The position numbers and the translations under genes were made by a program. Positions 1 through 11,083 of a DNA stretch of 64,000 bases are shown one piece after another. Under the pieces are notes generated by a model. It worked only from the letters and a program-made list of their open reading frames with translations. It made no database searches and was not told where the DNA came from. Location: the NCBI GenBank assembly GCA_963971575.1, contig OZ020617.1, positions 43,000,606 through 43,064,605 of the forward strand, in the 5' to 3' direction. This stretch comes from Liopterus haemorrhoidalis (Eukaryota > Arthropoda > Insecta > Coleoptera > Dytiscidae). Numbering within the stretch: the stretch's first letter is position 1; every line of letters begins with the position of its first letter.

Positions 1-378
1 TAAACTTTACAAATTAATATGCCAAGAGAGAATAACAGACTTATATAAGAAGATTTGAAGATAGCAAGAATTATTTTAATTACTCCTCAACATGATTTTC
101 TCATGTTCAGATTTAATGTTCTGCTTTCTGCTTACTACTAATATTTAAACAGAAATATTTATGCAGTAACTTTGTTTTTTAATTGTTTTACCTCCTGTGT
201 TTTCTTGCGGGAATATGTTCCTTATCTCACCATCAATATTTCTTGTTTCTTTATTTCTGCCTGAAGTTGTTCATAATTATTATTTTGATAATCATGGTTT
301 TCTGTAATTATGACACCAGTTAATCTGAACTTCCAGACAAAACTAGTTTTAATAGTTTTACTTAGTTAAACTAGTATA
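1..378. other. AT-rich intergenic sequence, no gene seen
   Basis: AT-rich sequence without an ORF of note, a tRNA-like box or a clear inverted repeat. I see nothing to annotate. Confidence 0.5.
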
Positions 379-480
379 TAGGTAAAAGGTTCTTAAACTT
401 TAAAGGAAACCTACACCTGGTTTGCCAATATTTTAAGAAATTGTGTGGATGTAATTCCAAGTCTTTAGGGAGTCAAAAGA
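379..480 (+). repeat. Left half of a small TIR MITE (same family as 37443-37714)
   Basis: The segment begins with TAGGTAAAAGGTTCTTAAA, the terminal repeat of the complete element at 37443-37714. About 100 bp of internal sequence then align with that element (a shared run near AAGTCTTTAGGGAGTCAAAA). The matching right terminus is absent, so this is a truncated copy. A pyrimidine-rich stretch follows, up to the hAT element at 541. Confidence 0.55.
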
Positions 481-532
481 TCCTTGGTCTTTCAGGGCCT
501 CCTTTTCCTTCAACTTTTCCCTCTACAGCACC

Positions 533-1327
533 CTATAGAACAGTGTTCATCAACCCGTGGTCCACAGAAAATTCCTGCCGGTCCGCGAAATATTTCGACC
601 GAATCGTGTAGATGCACACCTTTATTCACGAGTGTATAGCACATTTTTTAGTCGACTCAGAAGCTAACGTTTGTCCGAACTATGATTTATTTAATATTTG
701 CTAGCCCCAATACAACGACTCTCGCGGCTATTTTTCATACTTCTGAAGAAGCTAGCTCTTTGGAATAGTCGCTTATAAGAGGAAGATATAGAAACGTTTC
801 TACTTTTGAAAGAAATTTTGATTGCTGCTGATGTCAACCAGAAAGTCATATTCAACAATAAGTCAACATTTAAGAGCATGAGCTGAAAATTTAAATAATT
901 AATTCCCTGAAAATGAGGATCCTCGTAAAGGTAACCTCTGCATTAATAATCAATTCTTGGAAGATATAAAGTCATGTGCACTTGTTCCTCGAGAAGAAGA
1001 AAAGCTGATACAGTTGTTTTCTGATGTAACTCTGATGTCCAGACATAAAATGCAATCATTGTCTCAATTTGGAAATCGCTAGATAGCGCTTCGTCTCTCA
1101 GAAACAACTCTGCATCCACATATATCAAATTTTCTAACAAAGAAACAGCAGCAGATGTCGCAGTAAAAATTGTAATTATATAACTGGATAACATATATCT
1201 ATATAATAATAAAGTAATATCTATATGGGTTTTTATTTGTGTCTTAGCTTTCAGCCGGTCCGCGAAATATTTATCCTATTTTCAGCGGTCCGCGGAGGCA
1301 AAAAGGTTGTAGAACACTGCTATAGAA
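533..1327 (+). mobile_element. hAT element with perfect 8-bp TSD (copy 1)
   Basis: The element runs 541-1319 and is flanked by CTATAGAA on both sides (533-540 and 1320-1327), an exact 8-bp target duplication as expected for hAT transposons. The termini are inverted: CAGTGTTCATCAACC on the left, and the right end reads CAGTGTTCTACAACC on the other strand, followed on both sides by GGTCCGCGAAATATT-like subterminal repeats. The body encodes degraded transposase of the FAM200/ZMYM6/GTF2IRD2-related kind (KLALWN, DVNQKVIFN, EDIKSC, SRHKMQSLSQF), broken by stops and frameshifts. At 779 bp it is a deleted copy that cannot encode a full transposase. Confidence 0.85.
700..1090 (+). pseudogene. hAT transposase remnant (FAM200/ZMYM6-like)
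   Basis: Read across frames on the plus strand, this encodes fragments matching the less broken copies at 30738-31646 and 56477-56731: an LALWNSRL-like stretch, then DVNQKVIFN, then GNLCINNQFLEDIKSC, then SRHKMQSLSQF. These belong to the RNase-H-like/C-terminal part of hAT transposases that also gave rise to vertebrate FAM200 and GTF2IRD2-like genes. At least two frameshifts and several in-frame stops make it non-functional. The zinc-finger BED region and the catalytic acidic residues are not recognisable. It sits inside the hAT terminal repeats and is clearly the remains of that element's own gene. Confidence 0.7.
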
Positions 1328-1559
1328 TACGATTTTTAAGCTCATTCCTCACCATATAGCTAAGATATGCTATCTTCAGGTTGATATCAGATTGACAATA
1401 TTTATTGTCCAGCTGATCGCATTGCTTCTGACGCGGTAGACCCAGAATATCTTCCCGTTTGACATTTCTAAAGCTTCTATTTTCTTTTCGGCAGATTCAT
1501 GTCATCGAGACATGGTTCGGACTTCTGGTATCTTTCAGTTATACATGTTAGTGAAAGAG

Positions 1560-1970
1560 ATATTACATTTTATTATAAATGGGTTTATTAGATTAGAACT
1601 GGGTCACATACAGAAGCCTATCCTGGTAATATGTACTCACGAAAATTATACGAATTCTAGCGCACGGACGATTCGGAGAGACCCGAGTAATACCGCTTTA
1701 TGTATTCAGCAAATTAGAGAGGTAATAGACGATTGATTTACAGACGGGAATTGTATCTATTTCCCTTCTAAAATAAGACTTCAAGTTTTGGTTCTCGTTC
1801 CACCTTCTTTGGGTGATATTTTTCTCAACTGGACAGGAAAATCCGATGACAAACATTGGTTTTGACTATAATTCCAGGAGAAGAATGGTAGCCGAGAGTA
1901 ACTTGGTGGTGGAAAATAATAATGCCAGTGGATATGACACTAATGTCCGGTTGCATAGAAGTCTAAAACT
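1560..1970 (+). repeat. Unidentified repeat with conserved frame, copy 1
   Basis: A reading frame around 1660-1736 encodes SSARTIRRDPSNTALCIQQI. It aligns with SSVRTMRTDPSGTAFYILQI in the copy at 2700-3170 and SSVRTMRSDPSSTAFCNLQA in the minus-strand copy at 41040-41280. Homology with copy 2 continues downstream: both have a 'CTTTGGG...GAT.TT.TC..CT.GACAGGA' block about 150 bp later. I do not recognise the protein; no catalytic motif is visible. It may be the 3' part of a transposable element ORF. Confidence 0.5.
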
Positions 1971-2576
1971 AGATATAAGCAAACTCATTAATAGCTCATG
2001 AACACGCATTGTATTGCTAGGCAATTTTGTATTTTACATCGAGTTTTAGCTTACATCTAGTTTTATGCAACCGGGCAGTTTTTTTCCACCGATTCTATGT
2101 CATAGATTCTATGCAGAAGGGACGTACGATATGAACGATTTTGTGGCAATACTGTAGTCATGCCTGACGTGACAGTACAGAACACGAACGGCAAAATTAT
2201 GCCAAGAGATTAGCTTGTAGTTTTAGTCAGCAAGCTTCAGATAAGCAGATAGGATATGCGTAATAAGTTTAGGATGAATGTGGCATAATCTACAGATGAT
2301 AGACTCCGTCGTTTTAAATACGCCACGTTTTAAATATGCCAAAGTATTATCACACTATATTGGTGTGCGAAACAAATCCTTCTATTCCTGATTTGAGACC
2401 AGCAGACTTTAGAAAAAAAAAAAAAAACTGCGGTTGATAGAACTAAATTACTGATGTTTTTTAAGGAACACGTGATAAAACTAGATTAATGATGGTTTTA
2501 AAGAATACAGAATGAAGATGGTTATTCATTTACACTTTGCTCAACATCTCTCGTTATTATTAAACCAGTGGCGAAG

Positions 2577-2695
2577 GAAGACTAATAAAAAAAAGAATAC
2601 ATTTTTTTTTTTACTTAAAATAAGATTTAGGTAAATCTTCAAAAATACATCAAATTATGTCCTACACAATTTTTTGTCCAAGGCTTGGTTTACTA
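2577..2695 (-). repeat. Fragment of the microsatellite-bearing repeat at 20860-21300
   Basis: This stretch is the reverse complement of roughly 21226-21305. Shared landmarks are TTTAGGTAAATCTTCAAAA, the following ATACATCAAATTATGTCCTA run and the AAGGCTTGG block. Only this ~115 bp section is present. Confidence 0.6.
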
Positions 2696-3170
2696 GTTAC
2701 GAATTTTTTTTAACAGATAAGGTCGAGAGAGCTTTATCCCAGCAATCAGCTGCATCACAAATCTTGGCGATATGCGACCGATGGGATCACACCAAATCCA
2801 GCGTTCGCACAATGCGAACTGATCCGAGCGGCACTGCTTTTTACATTCTGCAAATCAGAGAGATAGCAGTTGGTCTGCAGATGGGAAAGATCTCGATTTA
2901 CCTCTTGAAAGTAACTTAAAAGCCATCCAAAATACCCAAAATCAAGACTACAGCTGCACAGAATAATCCGGATGTAACATTCTTAGCTCGGACAAGAGGT
3001 CCAGGTACTTAGTTCTCCTTTAGTTCTCTTTGGGAGTGATGTTCTCACCTAGACAGGATAGTTCGATCAAAAATTTCTTTTGTCTCGAAATCTAACAGGA
3101 CGATGTCCGGTTTATTGGCTGATAGAAGCTTGGTAGTAAAAAATGCATAGTTCCAGTAAATACGAATTTA
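2696..3170 (+). repeat. Unidentified repeat with conserved frame, copy 2
   Basis: The frame from about 2716 to 2870 encodes KVERALSQQSAASQILAICD followed by RWDHTKSSVRTMRTDPSGTA. It is about 85 percent identical at the DNA level, by eye, to the inverted copy at 41040-41280, with most changes conservative at the protein level. Downstream sequence to about 3170 matches copy 1. The family is higher in GC than its surroundings. I cannot assign a function; a fragment of a retrotransposon or of a dispersed gene family are both possible. Confidence 0.55.
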
Positions 3171-3359
3171 TTAGCTTTGGGCTTTGTCAGATCTTGATAA
3201 GCGTCTTATTGTGTCTAGACAAGAGACTAAATAACATTTTTACAGATATTTTTTGCTTCTCCAGGTTCTATTAATTATTAGGATAGAATTGTGTTAATGG
3301 AATATTAATTGTTGTGAATGATGGTTTAATTAAATATGGTTAGAAACATTTTCAGTGAT

Positions 3360-3545
3360 TCTGGTTTGAGGGATCTGTTCTGGACGGTTGCAGTGACCGC
3401 GTCCGTCGCCGCGTGTCGGTGGAATGAATCACCGGGGAACCCCCGCCTTTAGGCTGGTCAACATCCCGCACGCCAACACGCACCACTGTCAATACACGCG
3501 CCGTGCCGTTCTCCCTCACACCCTAACAGCACTAACTACCCTCGC
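3360..3545. other. GC-rich patch in AT-rich surroundings
   Basis: About 185 bp are markedly rich in G, C and CpG (blocks such as CGCGTCCGTCGCCGCGTGTC), while both flanks are strongly AT-rich. No ORF or RNA gene could be supported. Possibilities are an unmethylated regulatory or first-exon remnant of a host gene, or part of an unrecognised repeat. Confidence 0.4.
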
Positions 3546-5700
3546 ACTGGACATTTGGGAAACAAATTCGCACGCATTCAAATGTGCATGATTTAAAGGA
3601 GTTTCGAATTATTTAATGTTTTGTTTTGAGAAATATTTTGAGGATTTTGATTTGTTTGTGTTTTGTGGCTAGCTTCGGTTGCACGGGGATAACGCAATTG
3701 CTGTAGTGGTCGGTTAAGCATGAGTCGCACAATAAATCGCATGAGTCCAGAACTATGAAGCGACGCAGCAGGATTTTTCATCTTCAAAAATTATCAACAG
3801 TGAGAATTTTCTGGAACAGGCGTCAGTCCTCGACGTCAGTGGGTATCCACTATCCTCCAGTAATTCAAGAGTTTCTCTAATTAAAGAAAGATAATCAAGA
3901 CCAATATCAATATTTTTATTAAAGTAACTTAGGAAAAACATGTTATTTTATGTTGAATGTATAAGATTATTGATGGTTATATAATAGGAGTTGCAGGGGT
4001 TTTTTGGATTTCCACCGAATAAATATAATATTGTCAATTGAGTATAATCGTTATTATAGTTACAGCTGACTAGTTTCGCTCAATTCGAACATTATTAAAG
4101 CTACAAAGTAGAACAATACAATTTTGAAGATATAAATTGGTCAAATAATGATAAAATAAAAATAAAATTACAAAAAACATAAAAACGTACCTGATTGTCA
4201 AAAAAAAAAATAATAATAATAAATTAATAATTAATAAATAAATAAAAGTTCTTGGTCTATTTTGTTTAAGATTGATAAATAGGAAACGAAAATGATTGCA
4301 TTATTAATTTCCTATTCTTTTTGTTTTTTAATGTGGCCCAGTAATTGTTTTTCTGCCTGGGCCTTCCAGCGGATTTAATCCACCCCTACCGCTGCGTGTA
4401 TTACGTCTTTCTTTCTCCTTTTTTTTTTTTTTTAATTTTACTGGCTTATTTTGTTGCAAAGGTCTTTCTTAATTTTAGTATCAATGTATGACCGAGGAAC
4501 CCTTATACCGTGACTCTCGTGTCTGCTGCCTGTTTCTTGGTCTGTCTGTCTGCGTGTACCAGTAGCAATTATGGGAAAACGATTACACCTCGAGTTCAAT
4601 TACCATAAATGTGAATGTTGCCGAATGATAATTTCTTATAGAATATCAAACTATTAACAATGATATTTTAGAATTAAACTTATTATAATTGTTTTATTTT
4701 ATTTTATTTTTCGAGACCTCCAACAAAAATATCACCCTATCATATGAGGAAACATCGTGTATGGATTATATTGAAAAAATACTGAGACATAAAAAAGGCA
4801 TCGCAAAAAAATAAAGAAATGTGAATTAAACAGGAACAAAAAAATCCACTGAGGTGTTATCTGAATGTTCTTGATACCTTAAAATTTCATTAAAAGAATA
4901 TCTTGATGCAAATTTCACCAAAAATGTGTCCAGAAACTTTTTTGCTCTCCCCTATCTCCCAGACGGACTGATTTAAAAATATTAATCAATTCTGAATACA
5001 TTAATGTAAACAAAAATAATACGCTTTATTATATTATCCACGTATATTTTATTATCTATATCTTTATTATATATATTTCGTATGAGAAGTTTACATTACA
5101 ATTAATAAAGTTCATGAAGTTTCTCCATTTGTGTAGATTTTTAGCCGTTATTGGTATGGAATATCAGCAACGTTGGCCGGCGTGTACCTGTGGAGGTAAT
5201 CTACACTTACACTAAAGAGATAGTGGTTCTGAATTTTGAGAACCACACATACATAGTTGCTAGATTGACAATTTATTGAAAACAATTTAAACAATTTTAA
5301 AATTGACAGATTATTATTATATATATTATATATATTATATATATATATTTTAAATAAATTTATTGTTTTAAAATATAATTTGGGAGAATTTTGTGAGCTC
5401 CCATAATTCTGAACCGTAGGTACAGATCCTTTCGATGATAGTTTTGTAGATAACTGTTTTCGTCTTTTTGGTTATATTGTTGTTCCACAATGGCACGCTT
5501 TCATTTTTTCCAATTTTATTATTTATGGCATCTTTCCTATGCTTGATAGAGTGACGCCTAGATATATGAAAGACTAACAGTTTCTGACGATGTCATCATT
5601 TAATTTTCAGTCTTCTGTGAGTTTGTTTCTAAACCCTATATTTTATGTTCCTCTTTTAGCTTCCTCGCCATATAGCTTGAATAATCGTCTTTGGATATAA
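3546..5700. other. AT-rich intergenic sequence with simple repeats
   Basis: No coding region could be supported. The stretch contains A/T homopolymers (around 4201-4220 and 4410-4436) and TATA-type simple repeats around 5318-5350. A block at 4500-4560 resembles the 5' region of the Helentron-like family only in its TCTGTCTGTCTG microsatellite, which is too little to call. Confidence 0.4.
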
Positions 5701-6340
5701 AGACCTAATCTTCTACGAATAAAAGGGTATAAAGTGGATTATTTCTAATATCTATACCCATATTACATTTACTTCTCCAGGCTTTCAGGGCCTCTTCAAC
5801 ATATACTTTAAGGAAGGTGGGAGCTAGAGTGCAGCCTTGCCTGAATCCTTTGCTTACTGGCAACTTTGAAGATAGTTTGTTCCTTAGTTTTACACAGCTG
5901 GAACATCTGGCATAAAGGTTACGAATAACATTTACGTAAGTCTCACTACATAGCATAAAAATACACTACTCTCTTTGTTATGTTTATTACAAATAGATGT
6001 TTTGAAGAGTGAGACCTTTTGTTCCATACTTATGCTTTAAGGGTTTATTATAAACGAAGTTTTACACCCACGTTTTCCATACTTCCCCATAGCTTATTTA
6101 GTGAAGCTGTGCCGTAAGCCTTAATCAGATCCACAAAGGAGAGGTGGGTAGGTTGATATAATGCCATTCTATTTTCTATTAGTTGTATTAGCACAAATAT
6201 ACCGTCCACGCGAGATCTTCGCGATTAAAATCCATTTTGTTCTTCTGCTATCTGAAGGTTTTTCACTATTCACGACTTCAACGCTCTTCCACATAACCTG
6301 GCAATAGAACTGATGAATCCGCAGTAATTCTTACATTGCT
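5700..6340 (-). pseudogene. Non-LTR retrotransposon reverse-transcriptase remnant
   Basis: On the minus strand the upstream part (about 6340-6090) encodes an EEQNGF...DGIFVLIQLIENR block followed by LSFVDLIKAYGTA, the fingers and motif A (F-x-D-x-x-K-A-Y/F-D) of non-LTR RTs; here the second Asp of motif A is Gly. The downstream part (5956-5705) encodes GFRQGCTLAPTFLKVYVEEA (motif B) and ends with LLFVED, which corresponds to the F/YADD catalytic box but is degraded. A segment of roughly 100 bp near 5950-6070 separates the two and looks like an insertion or scrambled part. Stops and frameshifts occur throughout, and endonuclease and 3' end are missing. It is a dead fragment of a LINE-type element. 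Confidence 0.7.
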
Positions 6341-8203
6341 GAATAAAAACAACCAAAAATAGATTCTTAAAAAAATAGATTCTTATTCAAAAATTATAAA
6401 GATCAAAAGTTATTAAATTTTAGCAGCGAACAGAAACCAAATATTGATTTCCAATATTTAATTATGTTTATCTTCTCCATTTGGACCATATTATCCGCAT
6501 TAAAATTATCCAAATTTTACTATTATTATGGAACAAACATGTCACATTAAGCAATTAAATTAATAAATTACATCATAAACTTTAATGAAACCTAAAATCG
6601 CAGTTTCTGTAAATGCTACAAACACGCACTGTCAATAAACACTCTCCCTCTTCGACACATTGCGACCCTTTCTCGTATTCACATTTACGAGAACGGAACA
6701 GAATTGTCACAGTTCACACAAGCATGTTCTTGATCATGTGATTTGCAGATATAAAGCGCAACACAGTTTGGGTAAATGTTTGTTAAACAGAATTACAAAT
6801 AGGCGAATGTAAACTTACGTATTTACACGAAAAGGTTTTTTGCAACCGTTTTTTTGCAATTTTTTATAGGATTTAGTAAATGTTTACATGATTGACATGA
6901 GATATTTTTATGCTTGTTTTTAGAGTTTTGTAGGTATGATCGAAAAACATTTATAACGTCACTCATGTGTCTGTATGTCTGTTTGTCTGTCTTTCTCTCT
7001 GTCTGTCTTTTTGTATGGTAGAAATTGTAGCCAAACGGCCGAACATAGAAAGTTGAAATATTACATGCTTGTATAACTTTTTGACCCATATGTAAGAAAA
7101 ACAGAGTTCAAAAAACATATCGGCGGATATATATATATAAACAAATATGTGTTTTATGAAAAAAATATTGTTTTTTAAAATTTTTGAGTGGGATATCAAC
7201 TGAAGGCTCTTAATGTGTGAATAAACAAATAAAGTTTAGTTTTGAAATATCATTTTCTATGGGATTGTCGCCAAAATTATGTCAAAAAACTTGCTGGCCA
7301 CCTAATTTCACAGAGGATTTGATCTAAATAACTGAAAATCTTGATAATGTTCAATGATAAGAACCAAAATAATTCAACAGGAATTTTTGATAAGATTAGT
7401 TTTTCGAAAAATATCGATTTTTGTGCCAAAAATTATTATTATTATTTTTTAAATTTATTGTATGGTATAAAAAAAAAAACTCTTAATACATAGATGAAGA
7501 AACGGAAAGTGGTTTTTTAAAGTTTCTTTATATAATACTTTTTTTTCGAAAAAATATGCTTTAAAAAATTGTTCTCCCGCACCCTTTAACCCGAAGAGGT
7601 TACAATAAAAATCTGAATAAAATCTAAGCACTGTACATTGATCTGTACCGAACACGTAGGAAAGCAATTTTTGATCAGATAATATTTTTGAAAAGTTTTT
7701 GTGTTTTTGCAAAGTTAATTCTTTTTTTTTCCATGGCTAAATTGTCACTAATGCTATGGGTTTTTTGTATTCATAGCTAAGGTAGTGTATAGGCTATTCC
7801 AAACGATTAATCGAAACCAAATGGAATTTTAATTTTCTTAACTTGTCACCAGCTAATTTTTTAATGATTGAAGTTGACTTTTGCTAAACAAAATGATCAA
7901 AAGCTTCAATCAAACGTTAACAGTTACTAGAAAGAAACCGACTATATGTTTTGTTTTTAAAATGAAATATATATATTTTTTTTTTTCTGAGATTCGAGTT
8001 CATGCCTGTAAGCTCCGTTTATTATTATACGTCTTTATTCGACCTATTGTTTGAATTATTTTAGTTTTTTGTATTTTAATATATCAAAGAGTTCTGAAAG
8101 AATTTTAACAAATTATTTATATTTAGTTTAAAAAAATTAAATGATATCTCTTAGAACTCAAATAACGAATAAAAATGATTTTGATGGTACAGAAAAAATA
8201 TTG

Positions 8204-8445
8204 GTTTAGACCAGTTCATTGTTTCTTAACCTTTTTATACTCAGGCCCCCCAACTAGCCTAAAATATTTTCTGGACCCCCCAAGAAAAATTTTGAAATAA
8301 TATTTTAAATGTTCTTAATAATTTATTGTTTAATAAATAAGTTTATTGCAATTTTAAAAGCAAAAACTGTTAATTTTTTTTCTTTTAATTTAGGGTCCCC
8401 CCAAGGTCTTTTCGGGACCCCTGGTTAAAAACCGCTGGTCTAGAC
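8204..8445. mobile_element. hAT MITE 1 (in tandem with MITE 2)
   Basis: The element at 8212-8437 has hAT-like termini: left CAG...TTTCTTAACC, right end on the other strand CAGCGGTTTTTAACC. It is flanked by GTTTAGAC (8204-8211) and GTCTAGAC (8438-8445), a 7/8 match to an 8-bp TSD. It has no coding capacity, and C-rich subterminal runs are present on both sides. Confidence 0.75.
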
Positions 8446-8660
8446 CGGTGTTTCTCATCGTGGGACCCACGCTTCACAAGGGGATAATTTGATTGTTCAG
8501 GGGGGGCAATCTGATTGTTCAGGGGGGTAATTTGATCTAAGTCTTGTGTCTTGAACAAGTTGTAATCTTCATTTAGGGAATAATTCAATTTTTGAATATA
8601 AAAAAATATGTATATGTTACAGAGGGGGGCAAAAAAAGGTTGGGAAACACTGGTGTAGAC
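8438..8660. mobile_element. hAT MITE 2, sharing its target site with MITE 1
   Basis: The element at 8446-8652 has termini CGGTGTTTCTCATC (left) and, on the other strand, CAGTGTTTCCCAACC (right). It is flanked by GTCTAGAC (8438-8445) and GTGTAGAC (8653-8660). The left TSD copy is the same 8 bp that closes MITE 1, so the two elements sit head-to-tail on three copies of one target sequence. Internal GGGGGG runs are typical of this MITE class. Confidence 0.75.
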
Positions 8661-8844
8661 AGTTAGCATTTTGATGACTTCTTACACTTCTTAAATACGT
8701 ATAAAGCCTTGAAAAATCACACGTCACATAAAATTTTTAAGATTCTCTAACTATATTAAGTGATTGGGATTAATCTAGGAATCTAATTTAGTTTAATAAA
8801 TAAATACGTAACGTTAGCTTTATAAAAACCTAAAGCCTTATTTA

Positions 8845-10372
8845 TAATAGGTGCATAACTAGAGGGAAGAGCTATGTAAAATGATGGCAAAAAAAGGAGT
8901 AAATATCAGAATAAGAAAAAGGATTCAAGCTATTTACAAAGAAACAAGAAACCAGATAAATAACGGAGGAAAATACAGCGAAGAATTCTGGACAGAACAA
9001 GGATTACGGCAAGGATGTCCGTTAAGCCCAACTCTGATCTTCATGTACGTGTCGGATGTAGAAGAGGTTTTTCAAAGAGAGCAAACAGGTGGACTGGTAG
9101 TAGACAATACAAAATTTATCTCTCTATCCTATGCAGACGATATAGCTATTGTTGCAAAAACAGAACAAGAAATGAGGAAACTCCTTAAGTGTTTTGAGAA
9201 TTACCTACACAAGAAAAAACTGTAGTTAAACGCTGCTAAATCTAAAATTATGGTATTTAAGAAAGGAGGAGGCAGAGAGACTCAAAAGAAATGGGATTGG
9301 TGTGGAGAAGAAATTGAGCAAGTGAAAGAATATAGATACCTGGGATATGTTTTTAAAAGCAGTGGGGGCCAGAAGCACATATCAGGACCTTAGTAAGGAA
9401 ATCAATGCAAGCATTGCCGCAAGTATGGGGCATAGGTGAGAGGAAATTTAAAGGAGATATGAAGATAAGGATGCTGATGTTCAACTCCATAATCAAGAGT
9501 ATAATGATGTATGGAGCGGAAATATGGGGTTGGGAGCACCAAGAGAAATTAGAAGCGGTGCAAAATAAATATATTAAGTGGACATTGGGTCTAGACAAAT
9601 GTACACCGCAGTACATAATATTAGAAGAATTGAAAGTTGACAACATCAGGATAGAAGCTACAAAAAGAGCAATTAAATTTGAAGAGAGGATAATAAGACA
9701 TCCAGAAAAAAAATTGCTAAACCAATGCTTGGCAGAAATAGAAAGAAAATTGGAGCAAAGAAAGATTGAATCCAAATGGGAAGTAAAAAGAAGAAAAAGA
9801 CTTGAATATAACGGCAACTCAACAAGGGAGATTTCTATAAAAAGCTTGGGAGAACAAGATGGGACACTGGAAATAAGAGATAGAATGAGGGATATCCAAG
9901 GGCAAGAAAGAAGCGAGAGCCTAACAAATTCCAGATATAACGGCAAATATGTAAACACTTGGACGACACAGATACCAGAGTACCTAAAAACAAAAATGAA
10001 CGGAGATAAGAAGAAAATAATAGCGAGATTTAAGTGCGGAAATGAGGAAAGGGAAAACGAATACTGGAGAAAGGATGAACAAAGAATGTGCAGGTTGTGT
10101 GGAGAGGAAAGAGAAACCATAGAGCACATACTGAAGAATTGCGGAGAAATGAAATATAAAGAAGAGACAAGAAAAGATGTGCTGTGTGATTCAGGCCAAG
10201 GATGGACATGGATGGAAGAGGTCTTGGAGAGAAACAGGAATTTGAAGAGAAGATACCCTAGTTAGCAATAATTATAGTTTTTTATGTGAAATATAAAGTT
10301 AATAATGCAAATATGTAGATTTAAACCGAAAGGTACATAAATAAAGTATTATCTATCTAATAGGTGCATAAC
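8845..10372 (+). mobile_element. 5'-truncated non-LTR retrotransposon with 15-bp TSD
   Basis: The target duplication TAATAGGTGCATAAC is present at 8845-8859 and 10358-10372, so the inserted DNA is 8860-10357. It begins within the RT domain (5' truncation) and ends in a short AATAAAG...TATCTATC tail instead of a long poly(A). A relative of the same family lies on the minus strand at 32973-34542. The exact TSD suggests a fairly young insertion, although the ORF already has a stop and a frameshift. Confidence 0.85.
8881..10265 (+). pseudogene. Reverse transcriptase, C-terminal half with zinc knuckle
   Basis: The first frame (8881-9225) carries GLRQGCPLSPTLIFMYVSD (RT motif B) and SLSYADDIAIVAK (catalytic YADD). 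A TAG stop at 9223 follows, but the frame reads on (LNAAKSKIMVFKKGGG, YRYLGYVF) until a frameshift near 9367. The rest (9405-10265) has IKSIMMYGAEIWGW, the conserved thumb segment, then a basic region, then a C-terminal zinc knuckle, MCRLCGEERETIEHILKNC (C-x2-C...H-x4-C). The order RT-thumb-CCHC is typical of R1/Jockey/CR1-group LINEs. Endonuclease and RT fingers are missing because of the 5' truncation. The 259-codon antisense ORF (9353-10129) is a shadow. Confidence 0.8.
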
Positions 10373-11083
10373 ATAGTGCATAGGCATATCCATAAGATTT
10401 CACCAAAGGTATTATTGCTTTGAATATCTCTTTGTAATAGACAAAAGAAAGAGATTATTGTGTCACGGCTATGTTATGTATTTATTATAAACGAAGCTTA
10501 ATAGACTACGACTAGCATATGCTTCAGAATCTAGGGTTACGGCAACGGTGACTGTACACCCTTTATTATAGAGGACAGTCCTTTATTTTAGAGGGTTTGT
10601 TGAAAAAATATTTAAGTTATTTTTATCAGAAAAATCGTGCGCAGAATGGCGCAGTAGTTTTCAACGTCAGATAGATCATGAGCCTTTCTCGCTATCAAAT
10701 TACGAGTCCAGCCATCTACATTAAATATCTATTTAAAACAAAAATGTAAAAAAATCCGAGATGAGCCCTATTTGAAATAATTGATTCAATTAAGCGTCGT
10801 CGTGTTGATATAACGACATTGGACTTTCAGAAATTCCACGATGATCGTCAAATTTTCACTATTCACTTAACGTATTTTGGTGTCGTCAATGTACGAAACA
10901 GAATAAAATCGCAGAAATATTTTTTGATTTGTTCATTCCTTTCACAGTCTCACCTCATTTCCTCATTCATATTCATCTCAATGCCCGTCTAGTCAACCTA
11001 GGTTAGTAAAATCAATAAAGGAATTTTGACCTTCGAGTTAGATCACCCACCGCGTGTTTTTATCATTGAAATGCAGGGTGACC
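10373..11083. other. Intergenic sequence, no feature supported
   Basis: No ORF, tRNA-like sequence or clear inverted repeat. A TTTATTATAAACGAAG motif near 10480 recurs near 6045, inside the RT remnant region; the significance is unknown. Confidence 0.4.

Larger units (their letters stand above)
6917..8737 (+). mobile_element. Helentron-like non-autonomous element, long type (H1)
   Basis: It starts with TAGAGTTTTGTAGGTATGAT, the family 5' subterminal repeat, followed by a (GTCT)n-like microsatellite and the conserved block 'GTAGCCAAACGGCCGAAC...GTTGAAAT'. The body contains the 'CACCCTTTAACCC...GTACATTGATC' module found in H4 and H5. The 3' end (about 8693-8737) matches the family end, but its hairpin is decayed. 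There is no ORF. Subterminal inverted repeats, a microsatellite after the 5' end and a 3' stem-loop are features described for Helentrons/DINE elements; I infer membership from these. It is interrupted by two hAT MITEs (8204-8660). Confidence 0.65.

Noticed and set aside
9353..10129. 258-codon minus-strand ORF rich in Leu, Ser and Phe
   Set aside because: It is exactly antisense to the LINE C-terminal ORF (9405-10265), whose RT and CCHC motifs are clear; the antisense frame is a by-product of a purine-rich coding strand.
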